Under the pieces are notes generated by a model. It saw only the letters and a program-made list of their open reading frames with translations, did no database searches and was not told the origin of the DNA. From contig JAKZAP010000014.1 of the NCBI GenBank assembly GCA_023053575.1, forward strand, positions 10,602,001-10,666,000: a DNA stretch of 64,000 nt, written 5' to 3'. The stretch comes from Branchinecta lynchi (Eukaryota; Arthropoda; Branchiopoda; Anostraca; Branchinectidae). Positions 56,901 to 58,983 of this stretch are shown here, piece by piece. The translations under genes and the position numbers were made by a program. Position 1 is the first letter of the stretch. Every line of letters begins with the position of its first letter.

Positions 56901-58983
56901 ATATCTGAAGTTATATGCTGAATCCGTAGATGAGAATCATTTTCTTGCCGTAAAAAAGTTATCATCGGAAAAGTCGTTAAAAGTAAAAGTTGTACTTGAA
57001 GTTGATTAGATGTTCGATTTTGGGGTAAGAAAACATGCTGAACAGTTGTATGAAAATGATTTTCTCGTCACAAAAGTCGTTCGCCCGGAATCCGGCAAGT
57101 ACCGGAAAATTTGTTAAAAGTAAAAGTTATATCTGAAGTTGATTAGATGTTCGATTTAGGGATAAGAAAACATGCTGATTCCGTATATGACAATCATTTT
57201 CTACCCAGACATATAGTTCGCCCGGAATCCGGCGGAAACCGGACAATTTCTTAAAAGTAGAAGTTTTATCTGAAGTTGATTAGAGGTTTGATATAAGGGT
57301 AAGGAGATGTGCTGAAATCGTTTTTGAGCTTTGGTTTTTTGCCGGACAAGTAGTTACGTCGAAATTCGGCTGAAACCGAAAATGTGGCAGAAGTATAAGG
57401 CAGGGAAGTTTTGATCAGTTTGGTCAAAGTAGATATGACGAACAGGGGTAAATACACATGCTGAATCAATATGAACTTACTTTTCTCAGATGATTAGCCA
57501 ATAGCCTTATTCCGTTTCTAAATTTTAATATTAAAATGTTCAATGAGTCTGGCGAAGACCGGATATTTACAAGACCAATTGTCTTGATCAAATATTAAAT
57601 TAAATTCTTGTTTCTTGATAGCTCTTACCTCTGCTGTGCAAACTGCCGCTACGCCACCTGCTGTTCGGCATCCATGAACAGTCACAGAAAAGCTGCCCAC
57701 AGCCCAGATGCGGTGGTGAAAGAAGCACCTGAATTGGTGTTCAGTCTGGCTCAAACCATGCACTGCGCATGTGGCTTTATGTCTAGCAGCGGCAATGTGC
57801 TGGGAAAGCACTTGAAGATGTGTGGAAAGAATAAGGTAAGTCAGCCCAATTTAATTTCTCAGAATCTCTGAAAATTGCAAAAGGCAAGAGAAGAGATGGA
57901 AAGGATGTTGACTACACTGTAAGAAGTTTCTCCGAGTAAGGATTTGAGTTAACTGCAGTATTTGCTACTGGGATTAATCTTATCTCTACAGAGATAAGAT
58001 TAATCCGAATTAGAGATTTTGTTTACAATGATTTTTTTTTACAATGATTTTGGATGGGGGAGATGACTATCCACGCTGGCTATCCTGAGCTTCGTTTTGG
58101 TAGAAGCTGAATGGCCGGATATCCCCTCGCATGGTGCTCAGAGCCTGCTTCTTCCGACCAATAAACTTCCAGCTCCACACCAGACAAATTCGCATTTTGA
58201 TGATGACGATGAAGTATTATTGCGTACTGGAAAAAGAAAAGAGAACTAGTGCAGTACAAAATATAAAAAGTAAACAATAAAAAAAAAAAATAGTTTAATA
58301 GAAAAAGAAAAAAGATTACTAGTTGGACCTTCTTGGCGTCAAGGCTGGAACGCATTTTTTAATTTTCCGCACAATTTCACTCTACAGAGTGAAGTGATCC
58401 GTAGTTACCACGCTTACTACGCTCCCGAGCATGGTAAGCCAATTACTATTAGTTACTATTTCGACAAGGTTGGAACGGTCAACGCAGTAACTTTTCGTGA
58501 GGTATGAACGGAAATAGTAACTAATGGTTACTATTGTTAGAAGGGTGGAACACGCTCAGAGATTTGCAGGGAAGGGAAGAAAAGAGAGTGATGTTAGGGA
58601 AACCGTCTTGTATTGACCCTCTTTCCAGTGTTACCCAAGCAAAAGAGGCAGCTGAAGTGGCGATCCAGATAAATAGTAACTAATGGTTACTATTGTTAGA
58701 AAGTTGGAACACGCTCAGAGATTTGCAGGGAAGGGAAGAAAAGAGAGTGATGTTGGGGAAACCGTCTTGTATTGACCCTCTTTTCAGTGTTACCCAAGCA
58801 AAGAGGCAGCTGAAGTGGCGATCCAGATGGAGAAGTCTGCCAGTTTCCCACCATTGGTCATCTTGGAAGAAAGCGAGAAACAAAACCCAGATGAAACGTG
58901 GTATAATGCGCTGAGGGCTGCTTGTGGGCAGAAGAAGGATGCCCCTCCGCCCCAGCAGAAGGACCAAGAGGATGAGAATGACA
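8760..58983 (+). CDS. POGZ/ZNF280-like zinc-finger protein fused to an ISXO2-like DDE transposase domain (17 exons, 3' incomplete)
   Basis: Joining 17 exons (listed separately) with GT-AG introns gives one frame of 3256 nt, 1085 codons plus one base, without stops; every junction phase fits. Residues 1-109 are an unrecognised N-terminal region, 110-231 a Pro/Thr-rich linker with an acidic-hydrophobic patch at 216-224, 282-592 an ISXO2/IS1595-like transposase region, 593-690 a basic linker, and 691-1020 eight C2H2-type fingers. The finger array (including the MPYVCELCEFRTSS finger, the CACGF..SGNVLGKHLKMCGK end and the YPS after it) is typical of POGZ and ZNF280 proteins, nuclear chromatin factors. 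The transposase region keeps only one catalytic acid. Inference: a nuclear DNA- or chromatin-binding protein. The C terminus is not in the window. Confidence 0.85.
8911..9368 (+). repeat. Intron 1: truncated Repeat A, first of a 517-bp tandem duplication
   Basis: After 60 bases of intron start comes TTTTTGGGATCCCAAA near 8977 and the Repeat A head, then one to two core units. It breaks off at about 9368 where a second copy of the exon 1 end begins. Confidence 0.75.
9369..9490 (+). pseudogene. Duplicated 3' end of exon 1 plus donor and intron start
   Basis: Bases 9369-9427 repeat the last part of exon 1 with a few changes, followed by the same GT donor and intron start. The offset is 517 bp. 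It has no upstream polypyrimidine acceptor, so it is probably not an alternative exon. Confidence 0.8.
9492..10830 (+). repeat. Repeat A copy, with a nested ~320-bp insertion
   Basis: Starts with TTTTTGGGATCCCAAAACG and ends with CCCATCGAAACCTTTGG near 10820, the same two ends as the other copies. Between about 10470 and 10790 lies unrelated DNA absent from other copies. It holds the palindrome CACAATTGTT-C-AACAATTGTG and CAATAAATAAG near its right edge. The right end of the repeat lies less than 50 bases from the exon 2 acceptor. Confidence 0.75.
10868..11043 (+). CDS. Host gene exon 2
   Basis: Acceptor TTATAG at 10862-10867; donor GTGAGT at 11044. Enters in phase 1 and leaves in phase 0, coding residues 51-109. 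The sequence begins VGEIVYPNEYSMQFRT and alternates hydrophobic and polar residues, suggesting beta strands. I do not recognise the domain. Confidence 0.75.
11044..13205 (+). other. Intron 2
   Basis: Contains partial Repeat C ends: CACCTGACGAGGACCCTTGCC near 11408 and TAGCTGACGTATCCGTTTTGC near 12047. A tRNA-like piece lies on the minus strand at 12855-12925. The rest shows nothing recognised. Confidence 0.55.
12855..12925 (-). other. tRNA-like fragment (T-arm/B-box), probably SINE or pseudogene
   Basis: The minus strand has GTTCGATTCC, matching the Pol III B box, a GCTCCCGGCAC end resembling an acceptor stem, and a TGACC-7 nt-GGTCA stem-loop. The T stem does not pair well and no A box or D arm is visible. 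It adjoins a poly(A) run on the + strand (12836-12848). Confidence 0.3.
13206..13310 (+). CDS. Host gene exon 3
   Basis: Acceptor TTTTAG at 13200-13205; donor CAG|GTTAGT after 13310. Exactly 35 codons (residues 110-144) in phase 0 at both ends, rich in Ala, Arg, Thr and Pro (linker). The other frames give a Cys-rich peptide, but only this frame fits both neighbouring exons. Confidence 0.75.
13930..14550 (+). repeat. Direct repeat, left copy (pairs with 15295-15830)
   Basis: Shares ordered blocks with 15295-15830, including TTCGGYGATGAGGG, GATGATAACAA and GATTGAAAAGGATAAAGTTC. The copies are clearly diverged. About 750 bp lies between them. This could be a segmental duplication or old LTR-like ends; no primer-binding site or retroviral protein was seen. 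Confidence 0.55.
15295..15830 (+). repeat. Direct repeat, right copy
   Basis: The counterpart of 13930-14550 in the same orientation. The 92-codon open stretch inside it has no matching open frame in the left copy, so it is unlikely to be coding. Confidence 0.55.
16267..16528 (+). CDS. Host gene exon 4 (Pro/Thr-rich linker, acidic patch)
   Basis: Acceptor TTTCAG at 16261-16266; preferred donor GAG|GTGAGT after 16528. A weaker donor of the same phase lies at 16508 (ATAG|GTACAA). Codes residues 145-231, very rich in Pro, Thr, Ser and Arg, then GDDDDEIEIIG at about 215-225. Acidic residues followed by EIEII resemble a SUMO-interaction motif; this is inference. Leaves in phase 1. Confidence 0.75.
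16529..17867 (+). other. Intron 4, left part
   Basis: Bases 16610-16900 are rich in ACCAGTG/CACCGGTG motifs and have weak inverted ends (GCGTTGTTCGT, then ACGAACG), perhaps an old foldback element. A 30-bp block (AGATACCACGATAACTGC) is repeated at about 17325 and 17369. A G run lies at 17575-17589. Confidence 0.45.
17868..18343. mobile_element. Foldback MITE with long imperfect inverted repeats
   Basis: The left end GGTCCATTCACAACGGG is the reverse complement of the right end CCCGTTGTGAATGGACC. Complementarity continues inward for about 130 bases (AGAATTAGCTGGGTTTCT against AGAAACCCAGCTAATTCT), leaving a central spacer. Target duplication is not clear. No coding capacity. Confidence 0.8.
18344..20136 (+). 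other. Intron 4, middle part
   Basis: Poly(A) at 18860-18880. A tandem array of about 20-bp units (ACCGACGAATTTTCAGAAAA) lies at 19436-19524. A (GATT)n run near 19760-19776 looks like a retroelement tail. A C homopolymer lies near 20047. No exon seen. Confidence 0.5.
20137..20330 (+). repeat. Repeat A, truncated head only
   Basis: Starts with TTTTTGGGATCCCGAAACG and carries the CGATAACTCTCGAAAGG block. The similarity fades near 20330, before the core units. Confidence 0.7.
20331..21179 (+). other. Intron 4: unassigned DNA
   Basis: Includes a T run and a G run near 20360-20405. A 107-codon open stretch at 20768-21091 has no recognised domain or splice support; I treat it as chance. Confidence 0.4.
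21180..21725 (-). pseudogene. LINE-2-like fragment, C-terminal part
   Basis: The minus frame reads LARLYNPMVLPHYLYLSPFC...FPLRLPPWTSNRYVSRRYGV. This matches in order the C-terminal end of the LINE at 43735-46411 (SLYNAIALPHVLYIAPFWKY...LRLPPWTRNSYIMRTYGV). Frame breaks occur on the upstream side. A (CATT)n-type tail near 21185-21197 marks the 3' end. Confidence 0.8.
21738..22699 (+). repeat. Repeat A, nearly complete copy
   Basis: Starts TTTTTGGGATCCCAAAATG and ends GGGATCCCATCGAAACC...TTGTTC. Inside are the CGATAACTCTCGAAGGG head block, several ~138-bp core units marked by GTTCGCC(T/C)GGAATCCGG, and the GTCTGGCGAAGAC tail block. Confidence 0.85.
22700..23337 (+). other. Intron 4, right end: LINE tails up to the exon 5 acceptor
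   Basis: A (GTAA)n run at 22981-22991 marks the 3' end of a minus-strand LINE fragment. A second LINE-like 3' end ends in TAAATAAAAAGATTCATTCATTC at 23307-23329. The exon 5 acceptor TTTTGCAG follows within about 10 bases. Confidence 0.55.
23338..23487 (+). CDS. Host gene exon 5
   Basis: Acceptor TTTTGCAG; donor CTTG|GTAAGA after 23487. Enters and leaves in phase 1, coding residues 232-281: a Gly/Ala-rich linker, then LFPSLSVVARPVHVDLY, then a basic RQEL end. No domain recognised; it leads into the transposase-like region. Confidence 0.8.
23516..23793. mobile_element. 278-bp MITE with 19-bp perfect inverted ends
   Basis: The left end GAGCCTCGTTTTTGTTGCA is the exact reverse complement of the right end. 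The interior is rich in GCGCTGC/GCAGCGC. The flanks share a 25-base near-match (GAATTTGCCTTGG.AGTT) on both sides, at about 23492 and 23800, so a longer target duplication or local duplication accompanied the insertion. Open frames here are in all directions and not genes. Confidence 0.8.
23878..24415 (+). pseudogene. 5'-truncated relative of LINE-1 ORF2
   Basis: The frame reads YLGCILTDSQCDD, then LFKRANLLIWKFGDCSEAVK and FNKVFRWFSDCP, in the same order as LINE-1 (YLGFTFIPSMSDE, VRANILIRRFGRCEASVK, YNNSFRWLHGLA). It is broken after 24180. A (ATCT)n run near 24397-24410 looks like the tail. Confidence 0.8.
24474..25513 (-). repeat. Repeat A, minus orientation
   Basis: Starts AAGACCAAAGATGTCGATGGG and ends TTTTGGGATCCCAAAAA, the reverse of the + copies. 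Holds at least four core units, each with TTCCGG-TTTT-G/CACCGGATTCCGG. Confidence 0.85.
25514..27544 (+). other. Intron 5, middle part
   Basis: A Repeat C end (CGGATAAGTCAGCTACATTTT, CTTGTTGGCAAGGGTCCTC) lies at 25747-25812. The palindrome TTGCCAAGG-TA-TCCTTGGCAA lies at about 26199-26220. LINE-like 3' ends are seen at about 26470-26690, with an (ATCT)n tail, and at about 26985-27070. Bases 27335-27545 recur at 28968-29184. Confidence 0.5.
27545..28763 (-). repeat. Repeat A, longest copy (4-5 core units)
   Basis: The core motif TTTCCGGTTTTGGCCGG recurs at about 27963, 28101, 28241 and 28378, a period of 137-140 bp. A more diverged unit lies before them, near 27838. A (GGAC)n run at about 28652-28702 lies in the head. 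It ends TTTTGGGATCCCAAAAA. Confidence 0.9.
28764..29283 (+). repeat. Intron 5 end: local duplications containing a broken copy of the exon 6 start
   Basis: The block GGACAAATCGTGTGTTTG...AATCTGTGATTTTTGG occurs three times (about 28766, 28852 and 29188). At about 28934-28960, CTTTCTCTTTCAGACGGGATTGTGAAAAC copies the acceptor and first ~16 bases of exon 6 but then diverges. Bases 28968-29184 repeat 27335-27545. Confidence 0.8.
29284..29455 (+). CDS. Host gene exon 6 (start of ISXO2-like region)
   Basis: Acceptor CTCTTTCAG; donor ATAG|GTACGT after 29455. Enters in phase 1, leaves in phase 2; residues 282-338. The stretch QFAEWLMQEGIVRTSQSCAI matches the N-terminal pattern of ISXO2-like transposases (a helix, then ..L....C..C zinc ribbon). 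The second Cys of the usual CxxC is missing here. Confidence 0.8.
29456..31005 (+). other. Intron 6
   Basis: Bases 29800-30110 share diverged blocks with 34850-35250 in intron 9 (CAAAATTYTA..., CAAGCATA...GAG.TACCAC...). A 5'-truncated LINE (30112-30750) follows. The rest is unassigned. Confidence 0.5.
30112..30750 (+). pseudogene. 5'-truncated LINE C-terminal fragment with (ATCAGT)n tail
   Basis: The open frame contains IIQKRALRIIYRQGKVPYI and LLKEFRLPTLAARRLTLC, the C-terminal segment after the RT core of CR1/L2-like LINEs. The same segment is seen in the decayed element at 3400-3867. The tail GTATCAGTATCAGTATCAG at about 30724-30750 is the element's microsatellite end. Confidence 0.75.
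31006..31276 (+). CDS. Host gene exon 7 (ISXO2-like region, helical part)
   Basis: Acceptor TTTTTTTTAG; donor GAG|GTAAGT after 31276. Enters in phase 2, leaves in phase 0; residues 339-429. The order GYVWIGE, SIFNGSIFGGS, LLKLIYHWACQTPVTNVIQW, YLKSFYTLMRSVC, GGGAVEV follows ISXO2-like proteins (W.C, ..GSFF..S, L..L..LW......A, ...RE.C, GG...VEVDE). The Asp expected right after VEV is absent across the exon 7/8 junction. Confidence 0.82.
31321..31590. mobile_element. Repeat C foldback MITE
   Basis: The left arm ATATTCAAATAATGTCTAC...GTCAGCTA mirrors the right arm TAGCTGACGTATC...ATTATTTGAATAT. Between them lies TTTCGGCCCTTCTTGGCAAG and a second internal palindrome around AATAAATTTG/TATTTATTAC. 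Another complete copy is at 37708-37932. Confidence 0.8.
31758..32510. repeat. Repeat H: long foldback element
   Basis: Outer ends GCGTGTTCCACCC and GGTTGGAACATGCTC are inverted. Inner arms are also inverted: ACAAATAATCAGATAGAAC at about 31959 against GTTCTATCTGATTATTTG at about 32360. Parts recur at 8446-8535, just upstream of the host gene start, and at 58330-58560. Confidence 0.65.
33227..33412 (+). CDS. Host gene exon 8 (ISXO2-like catalytic core, part 1)
   Basis: Acceptor TTTTTAG; donor TCG|GTAAGT after 33412. Phase 0 at both ends, 62 codons (430-491). VRVEVLGIYD, KRIRLRAIEP and FMRILEPLKAWVHPS match the strands and helix of the RNase H-like fold in ISXO2 transposases (..WVFG..ER....VP...R....L...I...V.PGS). 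The residues where the family has VDES are VGVI, so the first catalytic Asp is lost. Confidence 0.83.
33413..34432 (+). other. Intron 8
   Basis: No complete element recognised. TTTTGGGATCCCTGCCGGATC at about 33942 resembles a broken Repeat A end. Several short open frames here have no support. Confidence 0.45.
34433..34736 (+). CDS. Host gene exon 9 (ISXO2-like catalytic core, part 2)
   Basis: Acceptor TTTTCACATGCAG; donor ACAC|GTGAGT after 34736. Enters in phase 0, leaves in phase 1; residues 492-592. VLTDYTVD aligns with the family's second catalytic Asp (..SDGW), here Asp497. TNVACMDYLRKTVP aligns with the H/TN..E..W..LK motif, with Cys532 in the place of the catalytic Glu. FLDELTWRE matches the ..LDEF.WR.. 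motif near the C terminus of the family. So one of three catalytic residues remains. Confidence 0.85.
34737..35335 (+). other. Intron 9
   Basis: Bases 34850-35250 are a diverged copy of the repeat at 29800-30110 and end in a (TAAG)n run near 35238-35252, like a SINE/LINE tail. Confidence 0.45.
35336..35481 (+). CDS. Host gene exon 10
   Basis: Acceptor TCTCTCGACAG; donor CAT|GTAAGT after 35481. Enters in phase 1, leaves in phase 0; residues 593-641. A short helix (ILSRLAKVAANPFGNWGEIL) is followed by a basic Pro/Ala-rich linker. It connects the transposase-like region to the zinc fingers. Confidence 0.78.
35482..36196 (+). other. Intron 10
   Basis: About 715 bases, AT-rich, no recognised element or gene. 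Confidence 0.5.
36197..36358 (+). CDS. Host gene exon 11 (start of finger 1)
   Basis: Acceptor TTTTTCAG; donor CCA|GTAAGT after 36358. Phase 0 at both ends, 54 codons (642-695). Basic linker FQNRKRPLNTF, an acidic DDEDATYFARCVGKIV stretch, then AVGVCFFCP, which supplies the first Cys (Cys694) of zinc finger 1. Confidence 0.82.
36359..37362 (+). repeat. Intron 11 with a diverged direct duplication
   Basis: Bases about 36610-36845 and 37000-37200 share ordered blocks: AAAACCGGTTATG / AAAAACCAGTTATG, TAAAAACAGCCGAA / TAAAACAGCCGAA and GTGCGAGG.GTCCTTTAA. This is a local duplication of about 400 bp period. Confidence 0.6.
37363..37530 (+). CDS. Host gene exon 12 (fingers 1 and 2)
   Basis: Acceptor TTATTTTAG; donor AGT|GTAAGT after 37530. 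Phase 0 at both ends; residues 696-751. Finger 1 completes as Cys694-X4-Cys699-X12-His712-X3-His716. Finger 2 begins at QCKYCFKVFPTP (Cys732, Cys735, His748); its last His (753) is in exon 13. Confidence 0.87.
37708..37932. mobile_element. Repeat C foldback MITE, second complete copy
   Basis: Same ends as 31321-31590: ATATTCAAATAATGC on the left, GCATTCTTTGAATAT on the right, with TTTCGGCCCTTCTTGGCGAG and GTCAGCTACAATGCTTTAGC inside. This copy lacks the internal A/T palindrome of the other copy. Confidence 0.8.
38500..40620 (-). repeat. Repeat B array 1: ~430-bp higher-order tandem units
   Basis: The marker GAGGTCTTTCCAAATAT recurs at about 39104, 39532, 39967 and 40391, a period of 424-435 bp. 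Within each unit, AAGTTTCAT-type motifs recur two more times at 120-156 bp spacing, so a unit is made of three diverged monomers averaging 143 bp. An unrelated insertion of about 120 bp lies at 40420-40545. Confidence 0.88.
40656..40835 (+). CDS. Host gene exon 13 (fingers 2 end, 3, 4)
   Basis: Acceptor TTCGTTTCAG; donor CAG|GTAAGC after 40835. Phase 0 at both ends, 60 codons (752-811). His753 closes finger 2. Finger 3 is Cys762-X2-Cys765-X12-His778-X4-His783. Finger 4 starts in MPYVCELCEFRTSS (Cys792, Cys795, His808); its last His lies 12.5 kb away in exon 14. The MPYVC spacer between fingers is characteristic of the POGZ/ZNF280 group. Confidence 0.9.
40836..41583 (-). pseudogene. Intron 13 left end, with a 5'-truncated LINE fragment (minus)
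   Basis: On the minus strand, about 41480-41260 reads DILHLVGRCVELNDLRKEFW, which resembles the C-terminal H..C...LR..F motif of I/Jockey-like LINEs. An (ATTC)n-type run (AATGAATGAATGAAT on the + strand, 41208-41222) fits its tail. 40836-41200 is unassigned. Confidence 0.45.
41584..42480 (-). repeat. Repeat A, minus orientation, cut by LINE-2
   Basis: Begins AACAAGATCTAAGGTTTCGATGGG and runs through core units to GACGGACAACTTTTGCG at 42480. In other copies the next bases are ATGTCATAGGTATCCCTCC. Here LINE-2 begins instead. Confidence 0.8.
42621..43742 (+). CDS. LINE-2 ORF1, gag-like with three zinc knuckles
   Basis: 373 residues. The helical N terminus (ILNAVLNYISRSMSVGIKKE and on) looks like a domain I recall from the ORF1 of other invertebrate retroelements. 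A Pro-rich linker and a middle region with SEWRLVVKTKD and KSPVFIGVIKN (RRM-like or gag fold, inferred) follow. The C terminus has CYNCQKFGHVSAAC, CPRCGVQGHTSNVTTPC and CAACKSTKHTCQSFQC. It likely binds element RNA. Its stop overlaps the ORF2 start by 8 nt (ATGAATGA at 43735). Confidence 0.88.
   Translation: MAETIILNAVLNYISRSMSVGIKKEVFLKRAVEFFDRDSILKAKELLIKEAKTGDRFTKCVQDEDNLMDIAKLFARCAKERIKLPKFVIFDPQEVPASGAEVGACVISTVNEMRRQFSGFLERYNQVPLPWPPGNSVSDGSQPNPSPDRHSPLPYSVVLKNPPPTTTPEERKQFLTSVCGEDLSVDDVELRRSRSEWRLVVKTKDKADSIASSINQKSQSVEARAKSPVFIGVIKNTPTTYDADTVKNCVPGCERAEQCGASRTYKLYFSSRYQLDLAMKSPPKIDFERFPIEEFVFLPKRCYNCQKFGHVSAACSAPQVCPRCGVQGHTSNVTTPCTKPIGCAACKSTKHTCQSFQCPEMKKQIGKQKRSDE
43735..46411 (+). 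pseudogene. LINE-2 ORF2: endonuclease-reverse transcriptase with one frameshift
   Basis: The first frame (43735-45198) holds the endonuclease: IVSWNMNGGVSHRI, LCIQEHL, VVIGDYNCNL near residue 147, and SHSTDHIPIE with the catalytic His. It then enters the RT with SRGVDGLCALHL. The frame is lost at about 45165-45185 and continues in another frame with YRPITVSPVLCKLLEM, FGFTVGLGC, SFDVSRAFDSSVH, GVRQGSVVSPSLYN, MTYADDLLNL and TYLGLPIG. One 1-base indel explains the break. A small duplication (TTTCGTACACAC twice) near 44282-44310 keeps the frame. All catalytic motifs are otherwise present, so this copy died recently. Confidence 0.88.
46556..46656 (+). repeat. Repeat A head, left of LINE-3
   Basis: TTTTGGGACTCAAAACG, the GTCCGTCCGTCTGTCCG block and TTAGCACGATA at 46656. 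It is continued at 51667 (GATAACTCTCGAAG). Confidence 0.8.
47018..50059 (-). CDS. LINE-3 ORF2: AP endonuclease-reverse transcriptase, intact
   Basis: 1013 residues, no break. Endonuclease domain from about residue 55: IFHLNCQGISSSYHFLNEL, LALTETWL, VVYRPPSCN, CFICGDFNMDL, SDHFGLLV. RT: DYRPISLISIISRLVEKLI, QFGFRKGMSTEHAV, SIFLDIVKAFDTVDHAIL, EYGVPQGSVLGPLLFLVYIN, then SFADDTHF near residue 735 and RYLGVILDECLSF. The C terminus has MQNMALRVLSGD and RSLFSLRHAGPIVWN, the pattern after the RT in CR1/L2/Daphne-type LINEs. The catalytic motif is FADD. It makes and primes cDNA at a nicked target. Confidence 0.94.
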   Translation of the reverse strand: MVSLSRERLGFLENDPMKLHDFGGGVLHRDFDVGEPVENPDSRYKFLCDLSNNRCQSALNIFHLNCQGISSSYHFLNELCLQSAPHVLALTETWLRNHNSSLLEIGNYKLYVTNREMHQHGGLAIYVRNDFEVKIRDDMRVNREMVFESMVMELQFQNFRGFIVVVYRPPSCNIDEFGLLLEEQLDKLPISTTPCFICGDFNMDLRTVNSNFKVREHLNIMLGYGLQPSVNICTRVKNDSATLIDNIFLNTGYSSADVIVNDVSDHFGLLVSIPSLLNQSRSERHDLPKKALSVINVLKLKKELQAKNCDYLESADLDVNDKFTLWYSMIKDAVVTCSQIKKKRHYFDSPKKPWVTKSILVSLARRQQLYKKSVLSNDNNDVGIYKTYSNKLNSILRKAKFDYLSDRFKKAEGNPGKTWNVIKSVIKPNKPEVLCSIVDGENIQQTSERMCEHFSSVGGRLASSVEWHPGDGEFTQFLPDSSDVSMHLRPVTVQELFDVVKSMRNSASGSDLLSTKVFKSIFPIVAHQLLNLINLCFKSGIYPECLKSARVIPLFKGGDRKNVNDYRPISLISIISRLVEKLINFRASEFLENRCFFHPNQFGFRKGMSTEHAVLLLTTFVHDALDQGFKVASIFLDIVKAFDTVDHAILIQKLEHCGIRGKALTLFESFLSGRTHHVEICNTKSSDRVVEYGVPQGSVLGPLLFLVYINDLRFSVSDLIDIVDGSLPNCKVIIPSFADDTHFTVAAKTASDLIATMKKGMVCIDKWMRVNKLLLNHSKSGFVLYGRSSNFYPWIVDVQMDSYVIKRTNTIRYLGVILDECLSFKDHISFISSKIARNVGMMRKLKNMFPNSVMRLIYFSLVHPYLVYCVSVWSSTFSVHLQQLRVMQNMALRVLSGDRNRTSVRSRYVQLNIIPLSGLGKFYRALFMFKYFSNQVPNCFLNMFISGGAVHNYPTRNASDIRMPQVVSTRSLFSLRHAGPIVWNILPESLRRSENLCEFRRDLKTLCLHQYEF
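50060..50369 (-). other. LINE-3 spacer between ORF1 and ORF2
   Basis: About 310 bases between the ORF1 stop and the ORF2 ATG. A 78-codon frame (50052-50288), rich in Phe, Leu and Cys, overlaps the ORF2 start but has no recognised domain. Confidence 0.5.
50370..51308 (-). CDS. LINE-3 ORF1: coiled-coil/RRM-like RNA-binding protein
   Basis: 312 residues. A basic start (MMGRRRKVQR) is followed by a heptad-rich coiled coil (about residues 30-120: DSIDGRIKSLEHRVISVENA, VASVETETDYLKNQISVV). An RRM-like region starts with NVIVWNIPCENLEDASEAFK and continues to RKIDLLKTSKNLKGK. The C-terminal part has FISDDAPPSVREARKRLYDK, as in L1-type (Transposase_22) ORF1 proteins. It lacks zinc knuckles, unlike LINE-2. 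It likely trimerises and coats the element RNA. Confidence 0.88.
   Translation of the reverse strand: MMGRRRKVQRGGVDGVLDTSATSSEMSQSPLAKLADDFAVMLALVKDNGTKLDSIDGRIKSLEHRVISVENAQGESRTAVTEVQARVASVETETDYLKNQISVVTSEAVALKESNAVLSQRLMMCEYQASETNVIVWNIPCENLEDASEAFKEVCLSGLEVREVPRFTVLQNMKDQKFFKVNVFSRERKIDLLKTSKNLKGKSLRNQKNIFISDDAPPSVREARKRLYDKKAKLNEKGISAWVSKSVPPFIFFDRQNGSKAKYSAGELIPELAALPSDNVIQRSQIGGRGDRGRRGGEIENRSVACSNMDLF
51309..51666 (-). promoter_or_regulatory. LINE-3 5' untranslated region with two 60-bp tandem units
   Basis: AACACCAATCTCGAACTCAG starts at 51411 and again at 51471, each followed by a diverged half-unit (AACACCAATCTCCGAACTC). Tandem units upstream of ORF1 suggest an internal promoter, as in several LINEs; this is inference. 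Confidence 0.55.
51667..53337 (+). repeat. Intron 13 right part: Repeat A remnant, inserted DNA, Repeat A tail
   Basis: GATAACTCTCGAAG at 51667 resumes the Repeat A head cut by LINE-3 and fades after a G run at 51760-51776. A Repeat B-like monomer (TAGGACGATGAAACTTGAC) lies near 52222. A G run lies at 52436-52451. A Repeat A tail (GATCCTATCGAAACCTTTGG) ends near 53062. No exon seen before 53338. Confidence 0.6.
53338..53442 (+). CDS. Host gene exon 14 (finger 4 end, finger 5)
   Basis: Acceptor TTTTGTAG; donor AAG|GTAAAC after 53442. Phase 0, 35 codons (812-846). It opens with EHEG, giving the last His (813) of finger 4. Finger 5 is Cys821-X2-Cys824, a long 19-residue loop, His844; the final His848 is in exon 15. 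Confidence 0.88.
53484..53659. mobile_element. Small palindromic MITE
   Basis: Ends CACTGTAAAAA and TTTTTACACTAG are inverted, and the centre is a near palindrome (GGGATTAATCTT...AATCTTATCCCAG). A part-copy with the same TTTCTCCGAGTAA and GGGATTAATCTTATC blocks lies at 57912-58015. Confidence 0.7.
53938..55790 (+). repeat. Repeat B array 2
   Basis: Starts at the AAGTGCCATATAGTGATCAC module with a (GGTC)n run, then at least four units in which GATGAAACTTGG, GACCGGATCCGGT, GGGGAGTTGGAGGG and GGAATTCCGG recur in order. Orientation is opposite to array 1. Confidence 0.85.
55909..56216 (+). CDS. Host gene exon 15 (finger 5 end, finger 6, linker)
   Basis: Acceptor TTTTTTTCTTAG; donor TTCAG|GTATGG after 56216. 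Enters in phase 0, leaves in phase 2; residues 847-948. His848 closes finger 5. Finger 6 is Cys859-X2-Cys862-X12-His875-X3-His879. A linker with YPVLEELEKLSSKKLPVGDG and a lone CFEC pair follows, leading into finger 7. Confidence 0.88.
56217..57621 (+). other. Intron 15
   Basis: Almost wholly a Repeat A copy (56411-57600), which ends about 20 bases from the exon 16 acceptor. Confidence 0.7.
56411..57600 (+). repeat. Repeat A, nearly complete, plus orientation
   Basis: Starts TTTTTGGGATCCCAAACG. Core units are marked by GTTCG(C/T)CCGGAATCCGG at about 56717, 56850, 57069 and 57208. The tail GTCTGGCGAAGACCGG is at about 57547. The final GGATCCCATCG end is missing. Confidence 0.85.
57622..57835 (+). 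CDS. Host gene exon 16 (fingers 7 and 8)
   Basis: Acceptor TTTCTTGATAG; donor AAG|GTAAGT after 57835. Enters in phase 2, leaves in phase 0; residues 949-1020. Finger 7 is Cys954-X2-Cys957-X12-His970-X4-His975. The last finger is a CACGF..SGNVLGKHLKMC type: Cys997-X-Cys999-X12-His1012-X3-Cys1016, the end pattern of POGZ/ZNF280 arrays. Confidence 0.88.
57836..58787 (+). other. Intron 16, with a broken tandem copy of the exon 17 start
   Basis: A MITE part-copy (57912-58015), a Repeat H part (58330-58560) and a tandem duplication of about 157 bp follow. In the first copy the exon 17 start is repeated at about 58628-58668, with an extra A that puts a stop in frame. Confidence 0.75.
58511..58830 (+). 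repeat. ~157-bp tandem duplication across the exon 17 acceptor
   Basis: AAATAGTAACTAATGGTTAC begins both units (about 58513 and 58671). Each unit runs through GGAACACGCTCAGAG, the intron end and the first ~45 bases of exon 17 (CAGATGG/CAGATAA). The left copy reads AGCAAAAGAGG in place of AGCAAAGAGG. Confidence 0.85.
58788..58983 (+). CDS. Host gene exon 17 (last exon found)
   Basis: Acceptor CCTCTTTTCAG; donor ACA|GTAAGG after 58983. Enters in phase 0, leaves in phase 1; residues 1021-1085. It begins CYPSKEAAEVAI, as POGZ-type proteins do after the last finger (..YPS), and goes on to a Gln/Glu/Asp-rich segment (PPPQQKDQEDEND). No following exon is recognised in the window. Confidence 0.8.
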
